A DNA stretch of 64,000 bases from contig NZ_JAUTBL010000002.1 in assembly GCF_030819275.1 (NCBI RefSeq), positions 2,501-66,500 of the forward strand. The letters run 5' to 3'. This document shows positions 28,127 to 37,110 of this stretch, one piece after another. The notes beneath the pieces are model-generated. The model was not told the origin of the DNA and made no database searches. It worked only from the letters and a program-made list of their open reading frames with translations. A program made the translations under genes and the position numbers. The stretch comes from Agrobacterium larrymoorei. GTDB lineage: Bacteria > Pseudomonadota > Alphaproteobacteria > Rhizobiales > Rhizobiaceae. How positions within the stretch are numbered: position 1 is the first letter of the stretch; each line of letters starts with the position of its first letter.

Positions 28127-29419
28127 ATGAAAAAACCTTCGATGGCCATAGTTAGCACTTTCGATGATCTGTGCGGAATAGCCGGTTACACACGTTTTTT
28201 AATAGATCAGCTGAGTGAGGACTTTAATATCCAAGTATTTGACCTAGACCAGTATTTTATGAGGTCAAACCATCCGTCGGTCGCGAAGCATGCGGAAAAA
28301 ATCATCTCGGACATGGTAAGAGACTTAAAGAAGTTCGATCATGTGAATATCCAGTTGGAATATGGTACCCTAGGCAGGGATTCATCCACAATCATCTCAA
28401 GATTTAAGGCATTAGCAGGATCCGCAAAAAATCTATCTGTGACGTTCCACACAGTCCTACCACAAACGCCATTCCCATTCGGGCCGTTCTTCGAGGAGCT
28501 GCTGTCGTTCAAGATCGGAAAGGCCATCTTAAGAGTTGCTTCACACCGAAGGTCACGTCGGCTAACCAACGCAGTGTATGGAAGTCTTCGCAGACTCCAA
28601 AAGCAGAATCGTGTGTCAATTATTGTTCACACCCGTCGAGACGCCCGACTGATGCGCTATGTCAATCAATTCGATAACGTTTTCGATCACCCTCTCGCAT
28701 TTGTTAGCCCTACGCAGGCAGAAACTCTCAAATCCACTACGTCTATTGATGATTTTCCTCAACTGAAGAAGCTCGATGGAGGTTCTAAAATTATCGGGGT
28801 GTTCGGATTTCTCGGCGAGTATAAAGGCTTCGATACCGCCGTAAAGGCGCTCTTCCATCTGCCCGAAAACTACCATCTGGCTTTCTTCGGCGGTCTACAT
28901 CCGAACGAGGTATTAAAGGGTCAAAGCGTCCACCCTTACATCAAAAAGCTACTTGATACTGGTCACATCAACTCTCATTTTGACCTTCTCCAGATGCCGC
29001 AGACCAAGGTCGCGAACTTCAGCGTCGCTGATAAAAGTTTTTTCGAACTGAGATCGAACAATCTGGCATCAAGGTTGCACTTTATGGGTCCACAAACCGA
29101 CGCGGGATTTGCCCAAGCTATGGCGGTATGTGACTGTGTTGTGCTTCCCTACCTCGAGGTTGGGCAGTCGTCCTCAGGCCCGATAAGTATTGCTGTCGAT
29201 ATGGGTGCCCCGATAGTCGCGGCCCGCAATCAAGCGTTTGCGCAATTTTCTCGTTATCACGCTAAGTTTGGAGAGACGTTCGAAATCGGAAATTTTTTGG
29301 AGCTTGCAGAGAAAATACAAGTTGTGACCGAACGGGGTCACCCAACTGAACTCCCTGTCTATAACACGGTGACGAACAGAGGCACCTACGTAGCTGCTCA
29401 CCTAGGGGCGGCGAAGTAA
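28127..29419 (+). CDS. Glycosyltransferase, GT-B fold (GT4-like)
   Basis: 430 residues from the ATG at 28127 (AGAGG five bases upstream favours it over the ATG at 28100). The N-terminal domain begins MAIVSTFDDLCGIAGYTRFL, a pattern of GT4 enzymes binding an acceptor. The C-terminal donor domain has IIGVFGFLGEYKGFDTAVKAL, AFFGGLHPNE and the late VVLPYLEVGQSSSGPISIA. The start NVQLEYG-like INIQLEYGTLG is seen in GT4 proteins of capsule loci. It probably adds one sugar of the capsule repeat; donor and linkage cannot be told. Confidence 0.82.
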   Translation: MKKPSMAIVSTFDDLCGIAGYTRFLIDQLSEDFNIQVFDLDQYFMRSNHPSVAKHAEKIISDMVRDLKKFDHVNIQLEYGTLGRDSSTIISRFKALAGSAKNLSVTFHTVLPQTPFPFGPFFEELLSFKIGKAILRVASHRRSRRLTNAVYGSLRRLQKQNRVSIIVHTRRDARLMRYVNQFDNVFDHPLAFVSPTQAETLKSTTSIDDFPQLKKLDGGSKIIGVFGFLGEYKGFDTAVKALFHLPENYHLAFFGGLHPNEVLKGQSVHPYIKKLLDTGHINSHFDLLQMPQTKVANFSVADKSFFELRSNNLASRLHFMGPQTDAGFAQAMAVCDCVVLPYLEVGQSSSGPISIAVDMGAPIVAARNQAFAQFSRYHAKFGETFEIGNFLELAEKIQVVTERGHPTELPVYNTVTNRGTYVAAHLGAAK

Positions 29420-29451
29420 TCGTTCTGTAACGCCAACTTTAGAGGGTTGAT

Positions 29452-30693
29452 ATGCGGCTGATGTTCGACGTCACGCGCACTCTTGCGCGTCGTTATAACG
29501 CAACTCCCACAGGGATAGACCGGGTAGAATTGGAGTTCTTACGCTCGTTCATTTCCACCTCGCCTAAAAACAGTGTTAGCTTCGTAGTCACTACTAAGTA
29601 CGGAAATGCCGTCTTAGCTCCCTCTACGATGAAGCAAATATTTCATGAAGTGACCGAGAGGTGGGGCAGCGCATCCGCTCACCGCAGGAGCCATGTTTCA
29701 TTGTTGGGCTTGCGTGGTCGGAGGGGCGTTGAGTTGCTCAACGAATTACGTGCGCTCAGCTTTATCGTCAGTCTGGTCATCAAAGATCGGTTTACAAGCG
29801 ACTTTAAGAAACTATGCCTACGCGCTAGGTCTTCTGTGTTTCTTTCCACATCACATGTCGGTTTGGAGGATGCCAAGAGTTTCCTTTGGTTGGACCGGCA
29901 CAATGTGAGAGGCGTTTTCTTCATCCACGACACCATTCCTTTGGATTTTCCTGAGTTTTGTAAACCAAATGCAGCCGCTATTCACCGGCGTAGGTTAGAA
30001 ACTGTAAGTCGGTTTGGGGATCGCATTTTGACTTGTAGCGAGTACTCCAAATCTCGATTGTTGGATCACCTAGGAAAAGATCACAAAATCCACGTTGCGA
30101 CCCTGGGTAACAAGATTACCTTGCCCACACATACGCAGCCAAGTAACAGAAGGTTACACTTTGTATGCCTAGGAACTATCGAAGGTCGGAAGAACTTATC
30201 GTTCCTCCTTGAAATATGGCGCAGCATTGTGCAGCGATATGGTGCTAGTTCGCCGAAGCTTATTATTTTGGGTAAACGGGGATGGAATGCTGAAGCCGTC
30301 TGCAGAGTGCTGGACGAAAGTGCGCAACTGCGCCTTTTTGTAGAGCAAAAGGATGGTCTCAGTGATGCGGAGGTGTACGAGGTTTTAGCGAACGCTCGCG
30401 GGTTCCTCGCTCCGTCCCTGGTAGAGGGTTATGGTCTAACCCCAACGGAAGCGTTGCAGATCGGAATTCCGGTTATTGCATCTGACATTCCGGCGCATCG
30501 GGAAGTGTTAGGCTCATGTGCAACATTTATCGACCCAATCGACGGAACATCTTGGCGAGAGGCAATCATGTCACTGCACAAAAATGAAGACCATCATTCG
30601 CGTACCGCTGCCGAGGCGAAAAGGTTCACACCCACAACCTGGAATTCATTTGTCGAGAGTTGTCTGTCACATATCGAGGTTGCTACTCGATAG
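29452..30693 (+). CDS. Glycosyltransferase family 4 (group 1)
   Basis: 413 residues. The start RLMFDVTRTLARRYNATPTGIDRVE is a WbdA/mannosyltransferase-like opening. The C-terminal domain has FVCLGTIEGRKNLSFLLEIW, LIILGKRGWNAE and the donor-site GLTPTEALQIGIPVIASDI with the E-x7-E arrangement (PSLVEGYG, TPTEALQ). It is 32 bases after the previous glycosyltransferase and likely in the same transcript. It probably builds the capsule repeat unit. Confidence 0.88.
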   Translation: MRLMFDVTRTLARRYNATPTGIDRVELEFLRSFISTSPKNSVSFVVTTKYGNAVLAPSTMKQIFHEVTERWGSASAHRRSHVSLLGLRGRRGVELLNELRALSFIVSLVIKDRFTSDFKKLCLRARSSVFLSTSHVGLEDAKSFLWLDRHNVRGVFFIHDTIPLDFPEFCKPNAAAIHRRRLETVSRFGDRILTCSEYSKSRLLDHLGKDHKIHVATLGNKITLPTHTQPSNRRLHFVCLGTIEGRKNLSFLLEIWRSIVQRYGASSPKLIILGKRGWNAEAVCRVLDESAQLRLFVEQKDGLSDAEVYEVLANARGFLAPSLVEGYGLTPTEALQIGIPVIASDIPAHREVLGSCATFIDPIDGTSWREAIMSLHKNEDHHSRTAAEAKRFTPTTWNSFVESCLSHIEVATR

Positions 30694-31002
30694 CTTTCAA
30701 CCCTTTTTTTCAAAGTGAGAGGCTGAGCCGGGCCGTGGCATGATCCGATATATGGCGCCACTTTCCATCGGTGTCTTCTGCTTCTGAATAATGATCAGAG
30801 TAAGGGGAGGAGTCGTTGGTTGTGTCGGCGATTTCGAAAGGCAGGTCACTTCTATGTCGATGCAGTCAGAGAATGGCATCAATTTGCAAGGGCTATAAGG
30901 CTGGAATAGCAGATCCGACCTTCTACAATCGCCGCAAAATTCACTCTCACCGTAACAGCTGTTTAAGGTGTAACTGAGGGCAAAAGACTTAGGTGAAGTC
31001 CG
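30694..31002. other. Gap between convergent genes with a transposase scrap
   Basis: About 310 bases separating the plus-strand glycosyltransferase from the minus-strand methyltransferase. No gene is seen. It contains the short IS3-type orfA remnant at 30885-30938. I see no clear terminator. Confidence 0.5.
30885..30938 (+). pseudogene. Scrap of an IS3-family orfA
   Basis: The 18 codons CKGYKAGIADPTFYNRRK match the helix-turn-helix end of IS3-type orfA proteins (pattern AGI-x-x-x-TFY-x-x-RKK). There is no open frame around it. It is a small leftover of an element that was otherwise deleted. Confidence 0.45.
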
Positions 31003-31944
31003 TCATCTCTTGCGGAAAAACGCCGCACTTGGTTTGCCATTGGAAGGATTCTCCATAACCTCTAGCTCGTCGCAGAAGTCTTTCAAGATCATGACAGCAG
31101 GAATCGTCGTATCCCATTCAATATCGTCCATTACGATGATTCCGCCGCTCCGAACTTTCATTCCATACTGAATGACGTCCGCGGCTGCGTTCAGCATTGA
31201 ATGGCTGCCATCAATGTGAAGAAAATCAATCGTATCGAATAAGTGAGAGACTTTCGTCGAAGATGCTTCGATAAGACAAACCTGGCTTGTGAGCCCGTGG
31301 CGAGCTGCAAATGTGTAGACATCCCGTTTGATCTTTTCAAAATCAACGGCTCTCCACCATTCATCGTTTCCATCGGATGTCTTATTTTCTGTGGCTACGG
31401 CGTTGCTCCAGCTCTCGATTCCATAAATTCTACCTTGGCCGTTTTCTTTTAGTGCGGCGGCACAAGGGAAGAGAGACATACCGCCGTACACTCCTATCTC
31501 AACACAGATATTAGGGCCAAGCTTCCGAATGTATTGGGCCATTGTGCGTGCCTTCTCGTGACTACACCAACCTTCAAGCTCGGCCCGCGACGTTTTTATG
31601 ATGAATTCCACACCGTCTTCTCGATTTGCTGCAGTGTTCTCTGCAGGAGAGGAGACTGATGCTAAAACAGCGCTAATGTTATTTAGGGCGTCGCTAAAAA
31701 CATTAGGGTGTACGTTAAGCGTCTCAGCCTCGAAAAGTTCACTAGTCTGTAACCCAGACTTCTCGGCGAGATAATCGCAATGTTTGGTTACTTCGTCGCG
31801 CGCGTGAATGAAAAACTTTGTCTCCAACGTCGCTAGTGCGTCTCGGATCGTGATAAGCGCGTCTTCTTCTGACACCACAGATATGGGCTGATTCTGAAGA
31901 TGCGCGGCCGCCTCTGAGAGTGCAGCAAATTGTTCCATGTACAT
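31003..31944 (-). CDS. SAM-dependent methyltransferase (Methyltransf_24 / CmcI-like), copy A
   Basis: 313 residues from the ATG at 31944, chosen because GGGAG lies seven bases upstream and the length then equals that of its paralogue. The N-terminal 110 residues are helical and unassigned. The C-terminal part is a class I methyltransferase: CVEIGVYGGMSLFPCAAAL (motif I), IYGIESWSNAV with the acidic motif II residue, DFLHIDGSHSMLNAAADV (metal-binding type DxxH) and GGIIVMDDIEWDT. These resemble sugar O-methyltransferases of the CmcI/rhamnosyl type. Copy B (32379-33320) shares most of the C-terminal domain. In capsule loci such enzymes methylate sugars or cap the chain end. Which one applies here is not readable. 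Confidence 0.85.
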   Translation of the reverse strand: MYMEQFAALSEAAAHLQNQPISVVSEEDALITIRDALATLETKFFIHARDEVTKHCDYLAEKSGLQTSELFEAETLNVHPNVFSDALNNISAVLASVSSPAENTAANREDGVEFIIKTSRAELEGWCSHEKARTMAQYIRKLGPNICVEIGVYGGMSLFPCAAALKENGQGRIYGIESWSNAVATENKTSDGNDEWWRAVDFEKIKRDVYTFAARHGLTSQVCLIEASSTKVSHLFDTIDFLHIDGSHSMLNAAADVIQYGMKVRSGGIIVMDDIEWDTTIPAVMILKDFCDELEVMENPSNGKPSAAFFRKR

Positions 31945-32378
31945 CAGTTTTCTCCCATGCACGCGATATTAGATAAATTTTTTCTAAATCAACGTAAAGT
32001 TGATTTTCGGAGGTGAGGCGCTAGGGTTGCTGAATCCGAATTTAGACTTGAAGTCAGACTCCGCGTTTCTCTGATAGGTTGAAGGGATATTAGCGACCAG
32101 CTTTTCCCTATCCCTTCAAGCGAAAGATCCGAACTCGGTCGGGTCCAAGTTTGCAAAGTAAACTTGGGGTGATCTCGGTCGAGCCCGTCGTCGTCAATTC
32201 GAACGGAGAATACAAGGATTGAAAGCATCCCGGACCTTCTCTTGGAGACACTTTAGGAAAAGAGGTGGTGAAGCCTAAAGACAGAACCAAACCTAGACCT
32301 CATCTTCGACGCCAGAAGGTAAAGTAGCGATGGGCGTCTGACCCGAACGCTTAGAACACTGAGTGTTGATAGTCTTGT
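31945..32378 (-). other. Hairpin-rich gap between the two methyltransferase genes
   Basis: 434 bases with no credible gene. It holds three inverted repeats: TTGAAGGGATA/TATCCCTTCAA (32079-32089 and 32109-32119, perfect 11 bp), CCAAGTTT/AAACTTGG (32145-32152 and 32160-32167, perfect 8 bp) and CTTTAGG/CCTAAAG (32251-32257 and 32274-32280). It also has the near direct repeat CTCGGTCG at about 32134 and 32175. It is downstream of copy B and upstream of copy A, both on the minus strand, so it may hold a terminator, a promoter and a structured leader or a small RNA. Confidence 0.5.
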
Positions 32379-33320
32379 TCACCGTTTCCGAAAAAACGCG
32401 GCACTTGGTTTACCGTTGGAAGGGTTTTCAAGCACCTCGAGCTCATCACAGAAGTCTTTAAGCATCATGACGGCTGGCATTGTCGTATCCCATTCTATGT
32501 CATCCATGACAATAACGCCACCGCTACGCACCTTCGTCCCGTATAGAAGAACGTCGGTGGCTGCGTTGACCATCGAATGACTGCCGTCGATATGGAGGAA
32601 ATCTATGGTATTAAAGAGGTGAGAAACTTTTGTTGAGGGCGCTTCGATGATGCAGACTTGGCTTGTGAGCCCGTGTCGAGCTGTAAAGGTGTAGACATCC
32701 CGCTTAATTTTTTGGAAATCGACTTTGCGCCACCACTCGTCGTTCCAATCGTAGGTCTTGTTCTCAACAGCAACGTCGTTGCTCCAACTTTCAACACCGT
32801 ATATTTTCCCGTGACCATTGTGCTTTAGCGCGGCTGCACAAGGGAAGAGCGACCGACCGCCATACACGCCAATCTCAACACATATTTCTGCGTCCAGACT
32901 GCGAATATAGCCCGCCATGGCACGTGCCTTCTCTGGACTACACCAACCTTCAAGCTCGGCTCCTGACGCTTTGATGATCAACTCAACGATGTTTGCGGAG
33001 GTGTTTTGATCAATGGTTGATGGAGGACTGACTGACATCAATACGGACGAAATGTTATTGATGGCGTCGATAAATATATCGGGTGCTACGCTGATGCTCT
33101 CGGAGTTAAACAGCTTACTAAGAGACAACTTAGATTTTTGGGCCAAGTAGGTACTATGTTTATGAACGTCGTCGTAAGCAGCGTATGAAAATGTTTTTTC
33201 CAAAATGTCGAGGGCGTTTCTAATGAAAGTGAAAGCCTCTTTCTGAGAGGTGATCTGTACTGGACGTTTATAGAGATGAATGGCACTTTTCGACAAAGCT
33301 TCAAAACATGTCTCGTACAA
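32379..33320 (-). CDS. SAM-dependent methyltransferase (CmcI-like), copy B
   Basis: 313 residues, the same length as copy A. The C-terminal 190 residues are nearly the same (CVEIGVYGGRSLFPCAAAL, IYGVESWSNDV, HIDGSHSMVNAATDV, GGVIVMDDIEWDT and an identical tail ENPSNGKPSAAFFRKR). The N-terminal 110 residues have diverged much more (ALSKSAIHLYKRPV against ALSEAAAHLQNQPI). The pair arose by tandem duplication. The contrast between a conserved catalytic part and a changed N-terminal part suggests a shift in acceptor or partner. An IS5-family element lies just upstream at 33473. Confidence 0.85.
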   Translation of the reverse strand: MYETCFEALSKSAIHLYKRPVQITSQKEAFTFIRNALDILEKTFSYAAYDDVHKHSTYLAQKSKLSLSKLFNSESISVAPDIFIDAINNISSVLMSVSPPSTIDQNTSANIVELIIKASGAELEGWCSPEKARAMAGYIRSLDAEICVEIGVYGGRSLFPCAAALKHNGHGKIYGVESWSNDVAVENKTYDWNDEWWRKVDFQKIKRDVYTFTARHGLTSQVCIIEAPSTKVSHLFNTIDFLHIDGSHSMVNAATDVLLYGTKVRSGGVIVMDDIEWDTTMPAVMMLKDFCDELEVLENPSNGKPSAAFFRKR

Positions 33321-33472
33321 GATCTAGCCTCCAGATTACGTAGATCATGAATACCTGTGACGGCGAAACTCGTCTAGGAGTTTTGGGTAATCGCAGTCCT
33401 AGGCAGTGTCCCCATAAATTGGGTTCATCTTATTGAGGGTGTATGATTCAATTTCCGTGAAAGGAGATTGCC

Positions 33473-34245
33473 ATGCGCCGTCACGAATTGAGCTACGAAG
33501 AATGGGCTATCATTGCACCTCTTTTGCCGAACAATAGCCGTGGAATTGAGCGTGTCGACGACCGCCGGGTGATCAACGGCATCCTGTGGCGTTTCAGGAC
33601 TGGTTCGTGTTGGCGAGATGTGCCGGAGCTTTATGGCCCGCGCACGACGCTTTACAATCGGTTCTGCCGCTGGCGCAAGGCGGGCGTCTGGGATCGTCTT
33701 CTGGACGCCGTTTCGAAGCGTTACGATGGAGACATCGTGATGATCGACAGCTCTTGTGTTCGCGTTCACCAGCATGGTGCCAACGCTAAAAAAGCGGATC
33801 TGCCGATCCTTGCATGGGACGTTCACGCGGTGGCCTGACAACCAAGATCCACGCCCTTGTCGATGCAGATGGCAGACCGGTTCGGTTGGAACTCACCGCC
33901 GGCCAAGCCGCCGACGCACCGGTGGCTGAAAAGCTGTTGAGCGATCTGCGGCCTGGCGCGACGATCCTCGCCGACAAGGCATATGACACCGACGCAATTC
34001 GAAACTTCGCCAAGCAACGCAAATGCTGGGCGACTATCCCTGCAAAGGCCAATCGAAAGCAGACATTCAGCTTCAGCCGCGGGGTCTACCATCAGCGCAA
34101 TCTCGTGGAACGGTTCTTCAACCGTATCAAGCAGATGCGAGGCCTCGCGACGCGATATGACCGACGCGCTGATCATTACATGGCCACTCTCAAGCTTGCC
34201 GCGACAAGGATATGGATCGCCTCAACTAATGAGTCCGTGGACTAA
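33473..34245 (+). CDS. IS5-family (IS427-group) transposase with frameshift
   Basis: orfA (33473-33838, MRRHELSYEEWAIIAPLLP) and orfB (to 34245) overlap in different frames. The slippery run AAAAAAG at 33788-33794 gives a -1 shift that joins them into ANAKKSGSADPCMGRSRGGL, the usual IS427-type fusion. DDE residues are in DIVMIDSSCV, LADKAYD and the late YHQRNLVERFFNRIK. The ribosome site AAAGGAGA precedes the start. The frames are otherwise intact, so the element may be active, but I could not define matching terminal repeats (candidate left end at about 33400). It separates the methyltransferases from the core-like genes. Confidence 0.85.
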
Positions 34246-34389
34246 GGGCATTGTCAAAGCCTTCCAAGTCGGAGCATGAGGCAGTAAAGGCGTTGCACCT
34301 CGTCTGCGGCGTCCGTGTCGCCCTTTGTTTATCCAGCAGTTCTCCTTTCATAAGTCGAAAGGATTTCCCATGTCCCGTATCTCCATCCC
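34246..34389. other. Short gap between two IS5-family elements
   Basis: 144 bases between the two transposases. No gene is seen. GGCATTGTCAAAGCC at 34249 looks like another IS5-type end, possibly of a third, lost element. This is weak. Confidence 0.3.
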
Positions 34390-35235
34390 TAGGCTCCAGA
34401 CTCAATTGATCCACCATGTGACGATCGCTGCAATGTAGCACGTTGCCTCGAAGTTTATCATGAGCTTGTCGTATCGCGTCGCGACACGTCTCCAGTCCTT
34501 GAGACGGCAGAATGTCCGCTCGATTATATTCCGTCTTCGGTAGGCGACCGGGTCGAACGGTCTGATCCTCTTTCGGGTTGGATTGTTTGGGATGACTGGT
34601 TGCGTGCCGCGTGCCCTCAGGAAGCTGCGTAAGGCGTCGCTGTCGTAAGCCGTATCTGCGGCGCACAGACGTGTCGGAGGCAGGGGATCAAGGAGCGGGA
34701 TGGCAATGGGTGCATCACCACGTTGCCCAGGCGTTATTCGCAACGCGACTGGACGGCCACAACCATCGACAACAGCATGGACTTTTGTCGATCTGCCGCC
34801 TCTCGATCGACCAATTGCTTCGGCATCCGCCCCCCTTTTCCACCAGCGGCAGAACGGTGTGCCTTTGCGGTGGTGCTATCGATCATATGGATGTCGCGAT
34901 TGGTCATTTGCACCAGAGACTCAAACAGTCGCCGCCATATCCCTTTTGCAGACCAGCGATGGAAGCGATTATAGATCGTTGTCGAAGGCCCGTAGCAGGA
35001 TGGACAATCCTGCCAGCGGCAACCGGATCGCAAGACGTGGATGATGCCGCTGATAACCCGGCGATCGTCAGTACGATGAGCGCCGGGTTGGTTGGTCGGA
35101 AGCAGCGGCGAAATCACTGCCCACTGTTCGTCATCAAGCCAAAATTCGCCCGCCATGGTCAAACACTCCTGCTTCTACAGGTAGTGAATCATAGATAGCC
35201 AATTTCATCAACAATTTGATTGGGTTTCGACCCTA
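34390..35235 (-). mobile_element. IS5-family (IS427-group) element
   Basis: 846 bases bounded by imperfect 16-bp inverted repeats: TAGGCTCCAGACTCAA at 34390-34405 and the complement of TAGGGTCGAAACCCAA at 35220-35235 (12 of 16 match). CTA lies at both edges (CCTAGG left, CCTAAG right), which fits the known preference of this group for YTAR targets. The element carries one frameshifted transposase gene on the minus strand. Confidence 0.65.
34402..35162 (-). CDS. IS5-family transposase with frameshift
   Basis: orfA (35162-34734, MAGEFWLDDEQWAVISPLLP) and orfB (34743-34402, ending LKDWRRVATRYDKLMINFEAT). At the A-and-G run AAAAGGGGGG on the minus strand (about 34826-34836) a -1 shift turns GGKGGRMPKQ into GGKGGADAEAIGRSRGG, the expected continuation. 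Catalytic segments IHMIDSTTAKAHRS and AADTAYDSDALR are present, as is the C-terminal YRRRNIIERTFCRLK. It is probably a full-length, possibly active, copy of a different IS427-type element from the one at 33473. Confidence 0.82.
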
Positions 35236-35280
35236 AGCCACGTCTGGCTTCAGAAGGAGCCCAAGCGATCCTCAACGCGA

Positions 35281-35805
35281 TCAACACCAAGCTTGACCTG
35301 TTCCTAACTTTTCCGCGCCCTCTCCCACGATCTCGCGGTTCTCCATAAGCACGCTGCGCTGAATCAGAGATTGAGCAAGGCGCTTGACGTCAAGACGCAC
35401 GAGCGGAACGCTCTTGCTATTGCCGCGGTGAATAGCTGTGGATATTGCGGCGGTGCGCATAGCTTCACCGGCCATACCCACTCTGAAAGTATCGAGTAGA
35501 TGGAACGTACGAGACTTTTTGTCGCCAAGACCAAGTACACTACCGTCATCATTCAATACCATCAGAAAGAGGATGTCGGTGTCGTTGAATAGAAAGAGTG
35601 TGTCGTAAACTCGAATGTCCGTCCACCTCTCCACGTGGTCTGCTGTTGCATCGTGGCTTCTGAAGCCAATGGCGGGTTTTACACTGGCCAGAGGAACGAT
35701 CGAGGGATGCGGATATCGGCGGCGGTTGCGCTTCGCGCAAACTCCATCGGATTGTCCTATAGTGAAGAATGTCGCTGCCCTGACGGCTTCGACATTGATG
35801 TTCAA
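35281..35805 (-). CDS. Unknown open frame next to the IS5 element
   Basis: 174 codons from a TTG at 35805 with no clear ribosome site. The middle (DTLFLFNDTDILFLMVLNDDGSVLGLGDKKSRTFHLLDTFRV is longer than quoted in any motif; its core is NDDGSVLGLGDKKSRTFH) looks protein-like, and the end has basic amphipathic RLDVKRLAQSLIQRSV. I do not recognise a family. It overlaps the fdhA upstream region on the opposite strand. It may be a remnant cut by the IS insertion at 35235, or not a gene at all. Confidence 0.3.
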   Translation of the reverse strand: MNINVEAVRAATFFTIGQSDGVCAKRNRRRYPHPSIVPLASVKPAIGFRSHDATADHVERWTDIRVYDTLFLFNDTDILFLMVLNDDGSVLGLGDKKSRTFHLLDTFRVGMAGEAMRTAAISTAIHRGNSKSVPLVRLDVKRLAQSLIQRSVLMENREIVGEGAEKLGTGQAWC

Positions 35806-35823
35806 ACCATGGAGGAGATGGAT

Positions 35824-37014
35824 ATGAGCAGGAACCGAGGCGTTGTCTATTTACGGCCAGGTCAGGTGGAGGTTCGTGATATTGACGATCCGAAGCTCGA
35901 GGCGCCGGATGGGCGCAGGATCGAGCATGGCGTGATCCTGAAAGTCATTTCGACCAATATTTGCGGCTCTGATCAGCACATGGTGCGTGGTCGCACGACG
36001 GCCATGCCCGGCCTTGTGCTGGGCCACGAGATTACTGGCGAGGTTATCGAAAAGGGCATCGATGTTGAAATGCTGGAGGTCGGCGATATCGTCTCCGTGC
36101 CCTTCAATGTTGCCTGTGGTCGTTGCCGTTGCTGCAAGTCGCAGGACACCGGCGTCTGCCTCACCGTCAATCCATCCCGTGCAGGTGGCGCCTATGGTTA
36201 TGTCGACATGGGCGGCTGGATCGGTGGCCAGGCGAAATACGTCACCATTCCCTATGCCGACTTCAATCTTCTGAAATTTCCCGATCGCGATAAGGCAATG
36301 TCGAAGATCCGCGATTTGACCATGCTTTCGGATATCCTGCCGACTGGTTTCCACGGTGCGGTAAAAGCGGGCGTCGGCGTCGGATCGACCGTCTATGTGG
36401 CGGGCGCCGGTCCGGTCGGTCTGGCCGCTGCGGCCTCTGCCCGCATTCTCGGTGCAGCCGTCGTGATGATCGGCGATTTCAACAAGGAACGCCTGGCGCA
36501 TGCCGCCAAGGTCGGCTTCGAGCCGGTGGATTTGTCCAAGGGTGATCGCTTGGGCGACATGATTGCCGAGATCGTCGGCACCAATGAAGTCGATAGCGCG
36601 ATCGACGCCGTTGGATTTGAAGCTCGCGGACATGCCGGTGGTGAACAGCCTGCTATCGTTCTCAATCAGATGATGGAGATCACCCGCGCCGCCGGCAACA
36701 TCGGTATCCCAGGCCTTTATGTGACCGAAGATCCGGGCGCTGTGGATGAGGCGGCGAAGCAGGGAAGCTTGTCCTTGCGCTTCGGTCTTGGCTGGGCAAA
36801 GGCGCAGTCCTTCCACACCGGACAGACGCCGGTCCTGAAATATAACCGTCAGCTGATGCAGGCTATCCTGCATGATCGGCTACCGATCGCCGATATCGTC
36901 AACGCCAAAATCATTGCGCTGGACGATGCGGTGCAAGGGTATGAAAGCTTCGACCAGGGGGCGGCAACAAAGTTCGTTCTCGATCCGCATGGCGATCTGA
37001 TCAAGGCCGCCTGA
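35824..37014 (+). CDS. fdhA: Glutathione-independent formaldehyde dehydrogenase
   Basis: 396 residues from the ATG at 35824, chosen for GGAGGAG six bases upstream; the longer frame from 35635 has no support. It is a zinc- and NAD-dependent enzyme of the medium-chain alcohol dehydrogenase family, oxidising formaldehyde to formate in the cytosol. Catalytic zinc ligands lie in NICGSDQHMVRGRT (Cys) and GLVLGHEITGEV (His), structural zinc in NVACGRCRCCKSQDTGVC, and the NAD motif is VAGAGPVGLAAA. The C-terminal LPIADIVNAKIIALDDA and the length match the Pseudomonas-type enzyme. It is the first clearly core-like gene after the accessory block and is followed by its own terminator. Confidence 0.93.
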   Translation: MSRNRGVVYLRPGQVEVRDIDDPKLEAPDGRRIEHGVILKVISTNICGSDQHMVRGRTTAMPGLVLGHEITGEVIEKGIDVEMLEVGDIVSVPFNVACGRCRCCKSQDTGVCLTVNPSRAGGAYGYVDMGGWIGGQAKYVTIPYADFNLLKFPDRDKAMSKIRDLTMLSDILPTGFHGAVKAGVGVGSTVYVAGAGPVGLAAAASARILGAAVVMIGDFNKERLAHAAKVGFEPVDLSKGDRLGDMIAEIVGTNEVDSAIDAVGFEARGHAGGEQPAIVLNQMMEITRAAGNIGIPGLYVTEDPGAVDEAAKQGSLSLRFGLGWAKAQSFHTGQTPVLKYNRQLMQAILHDRLPIADIVNAKIIALDDAVQGYESFDQGAATKFVLDPHGDLIKAA

Positions 37015-37041
37015 CCGCTTCCGTTGAACCCGATCAATAAG

Positions 37042-37075
37042 AAGCGCCCGCGATTTTGTCGCGGGCGCTTTTATT
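37042..37075. terminator. Terminator between fdhA and the iron-binding protein gene
   Basis: AAGCGCCCGCGA, a short T-rich loop, then TCGCGGGCGCTT and a T tract. It lies between convergent genes; a run of A before the stem on the plus strand means it could serve both. Confidence 0.85.
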
Positions 37076-37110
37076 TGCGTCAACCGATAACGCTTGCCGA
37101 GCCGCCCGAT

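Noticed and set aside
34249..34263. GGCATTGTCAAAGCC as the right end of the IS at 33473
   Set aside because: Its complement matches the candidate left end (GGCAGTGTCCCC) at too few positions to define the element.
35200..35830. Search for a repeat of the tRNA-fMet 3' end as an island attachment site
   Set aside because: No copy of the T-arm/acceptor sequence was found at the far edge of the accessory block, and no integrase gene was seen. The block cannot be called a tRNA-integrated island from this evidence.
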